Numbered from the stretch's first letter, positions 53,303 to 62,288 are shown. The stretch is DNA of 64,000 nt from Bradyrhizobium sp. SRS-191 (GCF_024586915.1 NZ_JANBVS010000007.1:186001-250000), one strand, 5' to 3'. A program made the numbers and translations. The notes: generated by a model not told the origin, from the sequence alone.

Positions 53303-53569
53303 ATGGGCATCGAGTTGGGACAGGGCAAGGAGCGGGTGACGCTCGATGAAATCCGCATCCGCGTCGGCCATGCCCTGCAGCGCCATCCGCTGTGCCGAAG
53401 CGTGCAGTTCGACATCATGAGCGTGCCGCGCACCGCGCGCGGCGGGAACTGGACCATCAGCCTGCATTCGGTGGAACCGGCCGCGCTGTGGGAGGCCTCC
53501 GACATCGTCGCCGACATCCAGGCGGCCTATGATCTGCAGATGCCCGCCGAGCTCTCTTCTGCTGCATGA
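53303..53569 (+). CDS. Small conserved-looking protein behind a CtrA box
   Basis: An 88-residue cytosolic protein beginning MGIELGQGKERVTLDEIRIR and ending DLQMPAELSSAA. It has no signal peptide, membrane helix or known motif; predicted as mixed alpha/beta from its pattern (CRSVQFDIMSVPRTA, NWTISLHSVEPAA). The coding pattern is good, and ATG 53303 follows TTGGCGGAATTGCG, a weak ribosome site. The perfect CtrA-type box upstream suggests cell-cycle expression. Function unknown. Confidence 0.65.
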   Translation: MGIELGQGKERVTLDEIRIRVGHALQRHPLCRSVQFDIMSVPRTARGGNWTISLHSVEPAALWEASDIVADIQAAYDLQMPAELSSAA

Positions 53570-53693
53570 AAAAATATCCGCCATGTTCACAGGGCGGAAT
53601 GGTGGCCTCGGTGTTTCTGTGGCATCGTATAGCCTTAATTAACTCCCACTTTACGGCGAAGTGCGGCCTGTCGGCCGGAATACGGAGATGTGC

Positions 53694-54383
53694 GTGACGA
53701 AGTCGATCGCTTTTGTCGCTTTGCTGGGTGTTCTGATCGCAGGCGCGGCCGTGACCAGCGTCCTGATGCGGGACAGCGTTCCCTCGGCCGGTGCCATGAT
53801 GCCGGCTGTCGTCGCCAAGAGCCCGATCTCCAACCGCGAAGCCAAGGGCGATCGCCTCGCCATGGTCACACTTGCGGCTCCTGAGCCGCAGCAGCCGGCC
53901 GCCGCTCCGAAGACCACGCTCCGCCAGGCCTACGCCTATGCGCCGTCCGAGCCCGAGATGGCGAAAGCCTCGGCCTCCGCCGCGGCGGTGGTTGCGACCG
54001 AGCCGGTGGTGCCGAAGTCGAAGATTCTCGCCCGGAGCGAACCGACGCCGGCCCCGCTGAAGCCGGAGGTCCAGAAGGCCTATTCGCTGCTGTCGGATAC
54101 CCAGATCGCCGGCATCAAGGATCGGCTGCGGCTGTCGTCGAGTCAGGAATATTATTGGCCGGCGGTGGAGAGCGCCCTGCGCAACGTCGCCCGCAAGATC
54201 CACAGCACGCGCCAGGGCGCCCCGAAGCCGGGAGCCGTGGCGATCGATCCGGATTCGGATGAGGTCCAGCAGCTCAAATCGGCGGCGATGCCGCTGCTGT
54301 GGCAGCTGCGCGAGGACCAGAAGGACGAAGTGCGGCGGCTCGCCCGCACCATCGGGCTCGACAAGGTCGCGGCAATGATCTGA
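53694..54383 (+). CDS. Secreted or anchored protein of unknown function
   Basis: A 229-residue protein. The start is GTG 53694 with GGAG six bases before it; ATG 53688 is an alternative. An N-terminal hydrophobic segment (SIAFVALLGVLIAGAAVTSV) leads to an Ala/Pro-rich linker and a C-terminal helical domain with LSDTQIAGIKDRLRLSSSQE, YYWPAVESALRNVARKIH and DEVQQLKSAAMPLLWQLRED. The C-terminal half resembles Spy/CpxP-like helical periplasmic proteins only loosely. It is followed by a bidirectional terminator. Confidence 0.72.
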   Translation: MTKSIAFVALLGVLIAGAAVTSVLMRDSVPSAGAMMPAVVAKSPISNREAKGDRLAMVTLAAPEPQQPAAAPKTTLRQAYAYAPSEPEMAKASASAAAVVATEPVVPKSKILARSEPTPAPLKPEVQKAYSLLSDTQIAGIKDRLRLSSSQEYYWPAVESALRNVARKIHSTRQGAPKPGAVAIDPDSDEVQQLKSAAMPLLWQLREDQKDEVRRLARTIGLDKVAAMI

Positions 54384-54439
54384 CGCGGTCGGGATGCCCT
54401 GCAACTGAAGCGTATGAATGAAGAGCGTATGAATGAAGA

Positions 54440-54471
54440 AAGGCCGCGCTGAGCGCGGCCTTCTTGCTTTT
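54440..54471 (+). terminator. Bidirectional terminator between convergent genes
   Basis: Stem AAGGCCGCGC, loop TGA, stem GCGCGGCCTT, then CTTGCTTTT on the plus strand and TTCTTCATTC on the minus strand. It lies between the convergent genes ending at 54383 and 54486. A short tandem repeat (GCGTATGAATGAAGA twice) precedes it. Confidence 0.85.
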
Positions 54472-54485
54472 CAGACGTTCCGTTT

Positions 54486-54965
54486 TTAGCGGGCCGGCGG
54501 ATTGGCCTCCGGATGGCCACCGCTCTCGGGGCCGGCACCGGTCGGCGAGGAGGCGGGGGCGGTGCGCAGGTCCGGATCCGGCCGGGCCGGCTGGGTCATG
54601 GTCGGCGCCTGCGGCGGGGTGATCGCCGCGCCGGCGCCCACGGGGGTGCCGCGGTCGGTGTTGGTCGGCGCCGTCGGAACCGGCGTCGCCTTGTCGCCAC
54701 CGGCGAAGCGGGTCGCGCCGCCGCTCTGATAACCTGCCACCAGCAGGCCGGCCACGACGAGGCCGAGTACGAACAGGCCGCCGAGCTCCGGCAGCGCGCC
54801 GGACGGCGCCATGCCGCGGCCGCGCCCGTCGCCCTCGAGCGCAACGGCGGCGATCTCGCGATTATGGCGCGAGCGCAGGAAGGCCAGGAACGCGCCCGCG
54901 GCGATGATGATCGCGGCCGCGAGCGTAAAGAACATCAGCCAGCTGATGGGTTGATCGCCTTGCAT
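54486..54965 (-). CDS. Small membrane protein with Pro/Thr-rich tail
   Basis: A 159-residue protein with two hydrophobic segments: ISWLMFFTLAAAIIIAAGAF near the N-terminus and LGGLFVLGLVVAGLLVAGYQ in the middle. The C-terminal half is rich in Pro, Thr and Gly (TPPQAPTMTQPARPDPDLRT). ATG 54965 is chosen because AAGGA lies at a good distance; ATG 54974 is too near to it. Function unknown. The topology suggests two helices with the tail outside or inside, which cannot be settled. Confidence 0.65.
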   Translation of the reverse strand: MQGDQPISWLMFFTLAAAIIIAAGAFLAFLRSRHNREIAAVALEGDGRGRGMAPSGALPELGGLFVLGLVVAGLLVAGYQSGGATRFAGGDKATPVPTAPTNTDRGTPVGAGAAITPPQAPTMTQPARPDPDLRTAPASSPTGAGPESGGHPEANPPAR

Positions 54966-55081
54966 GTCGAACATCCTTTGTGTGAGGGCGCTACGACGTG
55001 CAGTCGCGTCAGCCCTGCATGACAATCTCTGTTCGTGGCAATCGCCGGTGGCGTGAAAGGTTTCCTGCGGCCGTTCAAAAT

Positions 55082-56014
55082 TCAGCCGCTGCCGCCATCG
55101 GAGCTCAGCGCCGCGCCCGTCGTGTAGGTGAGTTCAGGGGAGGCCATCGCAACCGCGAACTCGGCGATCTCCTCCGGCGAGGCCATGCGTTTGAGGCCGG
55201 GCATCTTGGCGTTGGCCCATTGCTTCGCGGCGATCTGCCACATCGCGTCGGGCATGCCTTCGGTGCCGGCGACGCGGCGGACCAGCGCGGTGTCGGTGGT
55301 CCCCGGCAGGATCGCGTTGATGCGGATGTTGTCCTCGGCATAGTCGAGCGCCGCCGACCTGATCAGCCCGATCAGTCCCGCCTTGGTCGCGGTATAGATG
55401 CTGCGGCGTGGCCCCGTGCGATGCGTCACCGAGGACGATGTGACGAGGATCGTGCCGCCACCGCGCGCCCGCATCTCGGCGATCTCAAATTTCATCGCGA
55501 AGAACACGCCGCGCAGATTGGTATCGACGATGTCGTTCCAGTCGCCGGCGTCGTATTCGTGAAGCGGCTTCTCGATGGTGATGCCGGCATTGTTGAGCGC
55601 GATATCGAGGCTGCCGAAGGTCGCGATGGTCTGCGCCACGAGGTCGCGCATCTCGGCTTCGACGCGGACGTCGGCACGGATATAGCGCGCGCGGCCGCCC
55701 TGGGCCTTGATCTCCGCCTCGAGCTCGCGGCCCAGCGCCTCACGCCGCCCGCAGAACACGACGGCTGCACCCTGGCGAGCGAACGCGATTGCGGCGGCGC
55801 GCCCGATCCCTGACGTGGCGCCCGTGATCAGCACCGTCTTGCCCGCGAACCGCTTGGGCGCCGCGATGATGGTGGGAGACGGACGTTGGCTTGCCTGCGC
55901 CACCGCGGCAGCGCCGGCGATTGCCCCAAGAGCGAGCCCACCAGCAGCGTCGGCGAGCGCACGCCGGCGTGATGTCATGGAAGAAGCCGGGGGAGAAGTC
56001 GTTGCTTCGGTCAT
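55082..56014 (-). CDS. SDR family oxidoreductase with Tat-like N-terminus
   Basis: A 310-residue short-chain dehydrogenase. The first 45 residues contain SRRRALADAAGGLALGAIAG, resembling a Tat or N-terminal anchor, before the SDR core. The core has TGATSGIGRAAAIAFARQGA, NNAG, the catalytic Ser and YTATKAG (Tyr and Lys). It ends TTGAALSSDGGSG. Start ATG 56014. It is divergent from a TetR regulator, with a candidate operator in between, so it is probably the TetR target. The substrate is not known. If the Tat signal is real it would be an unusual exported SDR. Confidence 0.88.
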   Translation of the reverse strand: MTEATTSPPASSMTSRRRALADAAGGLALGAIAGAAAVAQASQRPSPTIIAAPKRFAGKTVLITGATSGIGRAAAIAFARQGAAVVFCGRREALGRELEAEIKAQGGRARYIRADVRVEAEMRDLVAQTIATFGSLDIALNNAGITIEKPLHEYDAGDWNDIVDTNLRGVFFAMKFEIAEMRARGGGTILVTSSSVTHRTGPRRSIYTATKAGLIGLIRSAALDYAEDNIRINAILPGTTDTALVRRVAGTEGMPDAMWQIAAKQWANAKMPGLKRMASPEEIAEFAVAMASPELTYTTGAALSSDGGSG

Positions 56015-56049
56015 GGTGCGAGCTCCAGTCTGGTTTTCTGGATATGAGC

Positions 56050-56092
56050 AGTGTTAACATTATGGGGTTAAATATGATCACTGTCAACATTG
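56050..56092. promoter_or_regulatory. Candidate TetR operator (repeated half-sites)
   Basis: Between the SDR and TetR genes, GTGTTAACATTATG (56051-56064) and CTGTCAACATTGATG (56081-56095) repeat with 30-base spacing; TGTTAACA is itself palindromic. Such arrangement near a divergent TetR gene is typical of autoregulatory operators. Confidence 0.5.
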
Positions 56093-56099
56093 ATGTGCG

Positions 56100-56762
56100 A
56101 TGACCAAGCTGCCGCCAGAAAGTTCGTCAGGAAAACCACCCGCCCAGCCAACGCGCCGCGCCTATCACCACGGCGACCTGAAACGGGCGTTGATCGCGGC
56201 CGCAACCGACCTGCTCGAGCAGGAGGGGGCGGAGGCGCTGTCGTTCCGGGCGGTCGCCCGCGCGGCCGGAGTGTCGCAATCCGCGCCCTACAACCATTTT
56301 GCCGGCAAGGAGGATCTGCTCGCCACCATCGCGGAGGCAGGCTTCGTCGCGCTGGCAGCGGCGCAGACTGCAGCGGCGCGCCGTTGGCCGGCCGGCGAGG
56401 ACCGGCTCACCGGCCTCGGCCTCGACTACATCCGTTTCGCGGTGGCGCAGCCGCAGCTCTACCGCCTGATGTTCGGCGTCGGCGTGAATGATTGGCACGC
56501 TTATCCCGATGTCTCCGCCGCAAAGCGGGCGACTTTCGCGCCGCTCCATCATGCTCTCGGCGAGTTCCTCGGGGCCGACACGCCGGCCGCAACGCTTGAG
56601 CAGGCCGCGGTGGCGGCCTGGGGGCTGGCGCACGGGCTTGCCATGCTCCGGATCGACGGCTCGCTCGCCGGCCGTGACCGCGTCGGCGAGGCAGGCCCGG
56701 AAGAGGGGGCGTTGCGGCTGTTCGGTCGCGGACTGCGCGCGGCCTGCGTCGCGGCCCGCTGA
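56100..56762 (+). CDS. TetR-family regulator with WHG domain
   Basis: A 220-residue repressor. The helix-turn-helix is ALSFRAVARAAGVSQSAPYN followed by HFAGKEDLLATIAE at residues about 45-75, and RAYHHGDLKRALIAAATDLL before it is the typical lead-in. The C-terminal domain with QLYRLMFGVGVNDWHAYPD and AWGLAHGLAMLRIDG fits the WHG subfamily. It most likely represses the divergent SDR gene and itself. The ligand is unknown. Confidence 0.92.
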   Translation: MTKLPPESSSGKPPAQPTRRAYHHGDLKRALIAAATDLLEQEGAEALSFRAVARAAGVSQSAPYNHFAGKEDLLATIAEAGFVALAAAQTAAARRWPAGEDRLTGLGLDYIRFAVAQPQLYRLMFGVGVNDWHAYPDVSAAKRATFAPLHHALGEFLGADTPAATLEQAAVAAWGLAHGLAMLRIDGSLAGRDRVGEAGPEEGALRLFGRGLRAACVAAR

Positions 56763-56774
56763 AGCCGTATTCGC

Positions 56775-57626
56775 TCAGCCCCGTCCCTCGCCTGCGGCCC
56801 ACAGCGCATCGAGCCCGGCGCGATAGGTCGGGTAGGCAAAGGTCATCCGGAGATCCTGCTTGGCCCTGGTGTTCCGGATGCGCCGGTTGCTGGCGTAGAA
56901 GCTCCGCGCCATCGGCGACAGTTCGGCGCTGTCGAACGGCAGCTCCGGCGGCGGCGCGAGGCCCATCAGGCTGGCGGCATAGGCGATGACGTCCTGTGGC
57001 GGCGCCGGCTCGTCGTCGACGATGTTCCAGGCGCCACCGGTCCCACGCCGGATCGCGCCCATGATGGCGCCGGCGATATCGTCGACATGGATGCGGTTGA
57101 ACACCTGGCCCGGCTTGACGATGCGGCGCGCCCGGCCGGCGCGCAACTCGACCAGCGCGTTGCGGCCGGGCCCGTAGATGCCGCCGAGCCGAAGCACCGC
57201 CAGCCGGTCGCCGATCCGGCTTTTCCACTCCTCCTCGACGCGAACCCGCGCCTGCACCCGGTCGTGCTCCGGCGCCAGCGGCGTATCCTCGTCGATCCAG
57301 GCGCCCTGGTGGTCGCCATAGACGCCGACGGTGGAAAGATAGACCACCCGCGCCGGGCCGGATGCGATCGCATCCCCGAAATGGGTCAGCGCGGGATCGT
57401 CACCCGCGCCGGGCGGGGCCGAGATCAGCACGACGTCCGCCTCGGCGGCCTTCGCCAGCGTCGCGGCGGCAGGCGTCGTCCCGTCGAACAGGCCGACATC
57501 GTAGCGCGCGAGCTGCGCGCGCTTCTCGTCGCTGCGCACCGTGCCGCTGATGCGCGCGAAGCCGGCGCCATGGAGATCGACGAAGCGTTGGGCGGAGTAG
57601 CCGAAGCCGATGACGAACAGGTTCAT
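56775..57626 (-). CDS. NAD-dependent epimerase/dehydratase-like protein (YeeZ type)
   Basis: A 283-residue extended SDR-like protein. The N-terminus MNLFVIGFGYSAQRFVDLHG has a degenerate nucleotide-binding Gly motif, followed by VVYLSTVGVYGDHQGAWIDE with the Thr/Tyr catalytic pattern, LRLGGIYGPGRN and VFNRIHVDDIAGAIMGAI. This resembles the YeeZ/YbjT-type epimerase family. ATG 57626 was chosen on family length; a longer frame upstream is a high-GC artefact. It is convergent with TetR and divergent from nadE across 183 bases. Substrate unknown. Confidence 0.87.
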   Translation of the reverse strand: MNLFVIGFGYSAQRFVDLHGAGFARISGTVRSDEKRAQLARYDVGLFDGTTPAAATLAKAAEADVVLISAPPGAGDDPALTHFGDAIASGPARVVYLSTVGVYGDHQGAWIDEDTPLAPEHDRVQARVRVEEEWKSRIGDRLAVLRLGGIYGPGRNALVELRAGRARRIVKPGQVFNRIHVDDIAGAIMGAIRRGTGGAWNIVDDEPAPPQDVIAYAASLMGLAPPPELPFDSAELSPMARSFYASNRRIRNTRAKQDLRMTFAYPTYRAGLDALWAAGEGRG

Positions 57627-57809
57627 GCGCGGATTGCTCTGATGGGGCGAGCCCGATCTATCCGGCATCGGGCGACCCGCGCAAATCAAATGAGGCTCCT
57701 CCGCAAGGTGGCTCCGCCTGCAGATGCGGCGGTACTGACCTGCCGCCCTTGTCATGGCTCCCGTCATGGAACATGTCTTATGATCAGGCGACAGGAGATG
57801 GACTGCCCG

Positions 57810-59846
57810 ATGAATTTCCATTCGATCTACCGCCACGGCTTCGCCCGCGTCGCCGCCTGCGTCACCGCCTCCAGCGTCGCCAATCCGACCGCCAATGCGG
57901 CGGCGATCCTGGCGGCCGCGCGTGCCTGCCATGACCAGGGCGCGGCGGTCGCGGTGTTTCCGGAGCTCTGTTTGTCCGGCTACGCGATCGAGGACCTCGT
58001 CAAGCAGGACCCGCTGCTCGATGCCGTGCAGCGCGGGCTGCTGACGCTTGTGGAAGCCTCGCACGATCTGATGCCCCTGCTGATCGTCGGCGCGCCGCTG
58101 CGCTTTGCGCATCGGGTCTACAATTGCGCCGTCGTGATCCACCGCGGCGAGGTGCTCGGCGTCATCCCCAAATCCTATTTGCCGACCTATCGCGAGTTCT
58201 ACGAAGGCCGCCACTTCGCCTCCGGCGCCGGCATCCGCGGCGAGATGATCGAGGTTGCCGAGACCATGGCGCCGTTCGGCACCGACCTGTTGTTCGCGGC
58301 CGCCGATGTCCCCGGCCTCGTGATCGGCGTCGAGATCTGCGAGGACATGTGGGTCCCGGTGACGCCGGCGTCCGAGCTCGCGCTCGCCGGCGCCACCGTG
58401 CTCGCCAATCTCTCCGGCAGTCCCATCACCGTCGGCCGCGCCGAGTCCCGTTCGCTGCTGTGCCGCTCGACCTCCGCCCGCTGCCTCGCCGCCTATGTCT
58501 ACGCGGCCGCCGGGGTCGGCGAATCCACCACCGACCTTGCGTGGGACGGCCAGACCTCGATCTTCGAGAACGGCGTGCTGCTCGCCGAGAGCGAGCGCTT
58601 CCGCCAGACCGGCCAGACCATCTTCGCCGATGTCGATCTCGATCTGCTGCGCCAGGAGCGCGTGCTGATGGGCACCTTCGACGACAATGCGCGCGCAACG
58701 GAGAGCGGCGTGCATTGGCGCCGCATCGGCTTCGAGCTGCAGCCGGCCGAGGGCGACATCGGCTTCAGGCGCAGCATCGAGCGCTTCCCGTTCGTGCCGA
58801 GCGATCCCGCGCGGCTCGATCAGGATTGCTACGAGGCCTACAACATCCAGGTCGCCGGCCTGACGCAGCGGCTGCGCGCCACCGGCACCAAGCGCATCGT
58901 CATCGGCGTCTCCGGCGGCCTCGATTCCACGCATGCGCTGATCGTGGCCGCCAAGGCGATGGATCTGCTCGGCCTGCCCCGGACCAACATCCTGGCCTAC
59001 ACGATGCCGGGCTTCGCCACGGGCGCGCAGAGCAAATCCTACGCGCATGCGCTGATGACCTCGCTCGAGGTCAGCGCCGCCGAGCTCGACATCCGGCCCG
59101 CGGCGACGCAGATGCTCAAGGACATCGGCCATCCGTTCGGCCGCGGCGAGGAGGTCTACGACGTCACCTTCGAGAATGTGCAGGCCGGCCTGCGCACCGA
59201 CTATCTGTTCCGCCTCGCCAATGATCGCGGCGGCCTCGTGCTCGGCACCGGCGATCTCTCCGAGCTGGCGCTCGGATGGTGCACCTATGGCGTCGGCGAT
59301 CAGATGTCGCACTACAACGTCAATGCCGGCGTGCCGAAGACGCTGATCCAGCATCTCATCCGCTGGGTCATCGCCACGCATCAGTTCTCCGCCGATGTCG
59401 ACCGCACGCTCGAGGCGGTGCTCTCAGCCGAGATTTCCCCCGAGCTGGTGCCGGTGAAGGAGGGCGAGACGCCGCAGAGCACGCAGGCCGCGATCGGCCC
59501 CTATGAGTTGCAGGACTTCAATCTGTTCTACACGCTGCGCTACGGCCTGCGTCCGTCCAAGATCGCCTTCATGGCGCATCACGCCTGGAAGGATGCGCGC
59601 GCCGGCGCCTGGCCACCGCACTTCCCTGATGACAAGCGCAACGCCTACGCGCTCGCTGATATCCGGAAGTGGCTGGAAGTGTTCCTGAAGCGCTTCTTCG
59701 CCTTCAGCCAGTTCAAGCGCTCGGCGATGCCGAACGGTCCGAAGGTCGTCGCCGGCGGCGCGCTGTCGCCACGCGGCGACTGGCGCGCGCCATCGGACGG
59801 CAATGCCACGGCGTGGCTGGAGGATCTGGAGAGCGTGCCGAAGTAG
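57810..59846 (+). CDS. nadE: Glutamine-dependent NAD+ synthetase
   Basis: A 678-residue enzyme that amidates nicotinate adenine dinucleotide to NAD+. The N-terminal nitrilase domain carries the catalytic triad: Glu in [15 protein letters not shown], Lys in [14 protein letters not shown] and Cys in [11 protein letters not shown]. The C-terminal synthetase domain starts near residue 365 with the ATP pyrophosphatase loop [13 protein letters not shown] and includes [15 protein letters not shown]. Length fits the long NadE class, as in mycobacteria. ATG 57810 was chosen; ATG 57798 overlaps the ribosome site GGAG. Confidence 0.96.
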   Translation: MNFHSIYRHGFARVAACVTASSVANPTANAAAILAAARACHDQGAAVAVFPELCLSGYAIEDLVKQDPLLDAVQRGLLTLVEASHDLMPLLIVGAPLRFAHRVYNCAVVIHRGEVLGVIPKSYLPTYREFYEGRHFASGAGIRGEMIEVAETMAPFGTDLLFAAADVPGLVIGVEICEDMWVPVTPASELALAGATVLANLSGSPITVGRAESRSLLCRSTSARCLAAYVYAAAGVGESTTDLAWDGQTSIFENGVLLAESERFRQTGQTIFADVDLDLLRQERVLMGTFDDNARATESGVHWRRIGFELQPAEGDIGFRRSIERFPFVPSDPARLDQDCYEAYNIQVAGLTQRLRATGTKRIVIGVSGGLDSTHALIVAAKAMDLLGLPRTNILAYTMPGFATGAQSKSYAHALMTSLEVSAAELDIRPAATQMLKDIGHPFGRGEEVYDVTFENVQAGLRTDYLFRLANDRGGLVLGTGDLSELALGWCTYGVGDQMSHYNVNAGVPKTLIQHLIRWVIATHQFSADVDRTLEAVLSAEISPELVPVKEGETPQSTQAAIGPYELQDFNLFYTLRYGLRPSKIAFMAHHAWKDARAGAWPPHFPDDKRNAYALADIRKWLEVFLKRFFAFSQFKRSAMPNGPKVVAGGALSPRGDWRAPSDGNATAWLEDLESVPK

Positions 59847-59905
59847 CGGCCTGGCGAAGGGACTGGTCTTCGTCATAGAGGCGCGCGATGTTTCAGCATG
59901 GGCAG

Positions 59906-59968
59906 TACGCTCCCTCTCCCCCTTCTTCACGGGGAGAGGGTCGGGGTGAGGGGCAACCACACGGGCAG
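59906..59968 (+). repeat. REP-like hairpin, forward copy of pair B
   Basis: CTCCCTCTCCCCCTTCTTCA, then CGGGGAGAGGGTCGGGGTGA and GGGGCAACCACAC. Same family and orientation as 41785-41840, with an inverted partner at 60077-60132. Confidence 0.85.
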
Positions 59969-59977
59969 TCTTAGTTA

Positions 59978-60060
59978 TTAGGCCGAGGGCCGCTTCAGCA
60001 GGAACATATCTCCGGCCCAGTCGAGCTTCTGCAGCTTCCCGTCACAAGTCCCCGCGTCCA
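59978..60060 (-). other. Possible gene remnant between paired repeats
   Basis: Read on the minus strand, the spacer encodes DAGTCDGKLQKLDWAGDMFL followed by LKRPSA and a stop, which looks like the C-terminal end of a real protein rather than random sequence. No start or upstream part is present; the repeat at 60077-60132 lies where it would continue. The 411-base gap between nadE and the ModA-like gene otherwise holds only the two hairpin repeats. Confidence 0.3.
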
Positions 60061-60076
60061 ATGAACACCATCGATG

Positions 60077-60132
60077 CCGCTGCCCCTCACCCCAGCCCTC
60101 TCCCCGTGAAGAACGGGGAGAGGGAGCGCAGC
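60077..60132 (-). repeat. REP-like hairpin, inverted copy of pair B
   Basis: GCTGCCCCTCACCCCAGCCC, then TCTCCCCGTGAAGAACGGGG and AGAGGGAGCGCAGC. Together with 59906-59968 it repeats the head-to-head pair layout of 41785/41938. Confidence 0.85.
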
Positions 60133-60257
60133 GGGGCTCGCCGCGACATGGTTGCATCCCGCCATCTTGCTCCGCGGCCCCGCTTACAATATGCGGAGAG
60201 GTGCCGAGGCCTGATCTCGCGCGGCCCTGCAATTGCACTCGTCCAACGGAGCCCATC

Positions 60258-60947
60258 ATGAGCGTCACCGCCGCCGGCATTTCCTCGATGGCCACCCGAC
60301 AGATCCTGGCCGAGCTCGCGGCCGCCTATGAGGAGGCGACCGGGGAGGTGATCACGATCGAATCCGTCGGCGGCGTCGACGCCGCCAAGCGCATCCGCGC
60401 CGGCGAGGCCTTCGACTTCGCGGTGCTGGCCTCCGACGCGCTGCAGAAGCTCGAGGCCGACGGGCATCTCGTGCCCGGCAGCATCATCGAGATCGCGGAA
60501 TCGCCGATGGCGATGGCGGTGCGCGCAGGCGCGCCCAAGCCCGATCCGCTCGACGAGGCCGCCGTGCGCAAGGCGATGGAGAGCGCCAAGGCGATCGGCA
60601 TCTCGACCGGGCCGAGCGGCACCCACGTGCAGACGCTCGCGAAAGACTGGGGCCTGGAAAGCGAGGGCGCCTCGCGCCTCGTCCAGGCCAAGCCCGGCAT
60701 TCCCGTCGCAAAGCTTCTGGCCGACGGCGAGGTCGAGGTCGGTTTCCAGCAGCTCAGCGAGATGCTCGGCGCGCCCGGCATCGACATCGTCGGCCTGCTG
60801 CCGGCCGCGCTGCAGCCGGGCACCGTGTTCGCCGCCGCACTGTGCAAGGCCGGCGCGCACAGCGACGCCGCCCGCGCCTTCATCGAATATCTCGTCTCCG
60901 AGGAAACCGCCGAGACCAAGCGGCAGCACGGCATGACGCCGGTGTGA
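60258..60947 (+). CDS. ModA-like substrate-binding protein without signal peptide
   Basis: A 229-residue type 2 periplasmic-binding fold related to molybdate-binding ModA. The region GISSMATRQILAELAAAYEE and VGGVDAAKRIRAGEAFDFAV fits the first lobe; SAKAIGISTGPSGTHVQTLA and QQLSEMLGAPGIDIVGLLPA the second. The start ATG 60258 (CGGAGCCCATC before it) gives no signal peptide, and upstream sequence is repeat, so the protein is probably cytosolic or has lost its export signal. It lies before an MFS transporter on the same strand. Confidence 0.8.
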   Translation: MSVTAAGISSMATRQILAELAAAYEEATGEVITIESVGGVDAAKRIRAGEAFDFAVLASDALQKLEADGHLVPGSIIEIAESPMAMAVRAGAPKPDPLDEAAVRKAMESAKAIGISTGPSGTHVQTLAKDWGLESEGASRLVQAKPGIPVAKLLADGEVEVGFQQLSEMLGAPGIDIVGLLPAALQPGTVFAAALCKAGAHSDAARAFIEYLVSEETAETKRQHGMTPV

Positions 60948-61061
60948 GTCGTTTACGCGGCAGCGGAGTTCCGCGCTCGCCCGCGTGAAAAAGAGTCCAG
61001 CGCCTGTCGTCTTGGCGATCGTCCGCTCGTCCTCCAGAATGAGATCTGCAGGAGACGCAAG

Positions 61062-62288
61062 ATGAGCGCATCGTACTATCGCTGGGTGATCGTGGCGGCC
61101 GGGGGCGTGCTCGGCTGTGTCGCCGTCGGCGGCTTGTTCTCTCTGCCGGTGTTCCTCAAGCCGATGGCCGCCGCGACCGGCTGGTCCGTCGCCGGGATCT
61201 CCAGCGCGCTGACGATCGGCTTCCTGGCGATGGCCTGCACCAGCATGGCCTGGGGCACGCTGTCCGACCGCATCGGCCCGCGTCCCGTGCTGCTGATCGG
61301 CTCGACCCTGCTCGCGTTGAGCCTGCTGCTGGCGAGCCTGACGTCGTCGCTGCTGATGTTCCAGCTGCTGTTCGGACTGATCGCAGGCGTTGCGACGGCG
61401 GCGATCTTCCCGCCGGTCATGGCGACCGTCACCGGCTGGTTCGACACCCATCGCAGCCTCGCGGTCTCCCTGGTGTCGGCCGGCATGGGCGTGGCGCCGA
61501 TGACGATGTCGCCGCTCGCGGCCTGGCTCGTCTCCAGCTACGACTGGCGCGCCGCGATGCAGTGCATCGCCGCTATCGTCGCCGCCATCATGATCCCGAC
61601 GTCGCTGCTAGTGGGCCGTCCGCCCATGTCAGCGCCCGGCGCCGCCATCGCGTCCGGCCCCGCCGACGGCCCGCCCGAAATGACGCGCGCGGCGGCGCTG
61701 CGCTCGCCGCAGTTCCTGATCCTGCTCGCCACCAACTTCTTCTGCTGCGCCACCCATTCGGGCCCGATCATCCACACCGTCAGCTACGCCGTCACCTGCG
61801 GCATCCCGCTGATGGCGGCGGTGACGATCTACAGCATCGAGGGCCTCGCCGGTCTCGGCGGCCGCATCGCCTTCGGCCTGCTCGGCGACCGCTTCGGCGC
61901 CAAGCGCGTGCTCGTGCTCGGCCTGCTGGCGCAGGCGTTCGGCGCACTGGCCTATGTCGCCGTGCGCGACCTCGCCGCCTTCTACGTCGTCGCCGCCACC
62001 TTCGGCTTCCTCTACGCCGGCACCATGCCGCTCTATGCGTCCATCGCGCGCGACAACTTCCCGCAAGGCATGATGGGCACGGTGATCGGCGGCACGGCGA
62101 TGGCCGGCAGCCTGGGCATGGCGACCGGCCCGCTGGCCGGCGGCCTGATCTACGACAGCTTCGCCAGCTACACGTGGCTCTATGTCGGCTCCTGGGTGAT
62201 GGGCCTCGGCGCCGTCCTGATGATGATGACCTTCAGGCCGTTCCCGAAAACGCAGGCCGCGTTGGCGCCGGTGCAAGCCCCGGCGTGA
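61062..62288 (+). CDS. Major facilitator superfamily transporter
   Basis: A 408-residue inner-membrane transporter with 12 predicted helices, beginning MSASYYRWVIVAAGGVLGCV. MFS loop 2-3 motif LSDRIGPRPVLLIGS is present, and the second half repeats it as LLGDRFGAKRVLVLG. The family resembles oxalate/formate- or monocarboxylate-type transporters (MCT-like). ATG 61062 follows GCAGGAGAC. The substrate is unknown. It lies 114 bases after the ModA-like gene, close enough for a shared transcript. Confidence 0.9.
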   Translation: MSASYYRWVIVAAGGVLGCVAVGGLFSLPVFLKPMAAATGWSVAGISSALTIGFLAMACTSMAWGTLSDRIGPRPVLLIGSTLLALSLLLASLTSSLLMFQLLFGLIAGVATAAIFPPVMATVTGWFDTHRSLAVSLVSAGMGVAPMTMSPLAAWLVSSYDWRAAMQCIAAIVAAIMIPTSLLVGRPPMSAPGAAIASGPADGPPEMTRAAALRSPQFLILLATNFFCCATHSGPIIHTVSYAVTCGIPLMAAVTIYSIEGLAGLGGRIAFGLLGDRFGAKRVLVLGLLAQAFGALAYVAVRDLAAFYVVAATFGFLYAGTMPLYASIARDNFPQGMMGTVIGGTAMAGSLGMATGPLAGGLIYDSFASYTWLYVGSWVMGLGAVLMMMTFRPFPKTQAALAPVQAPA

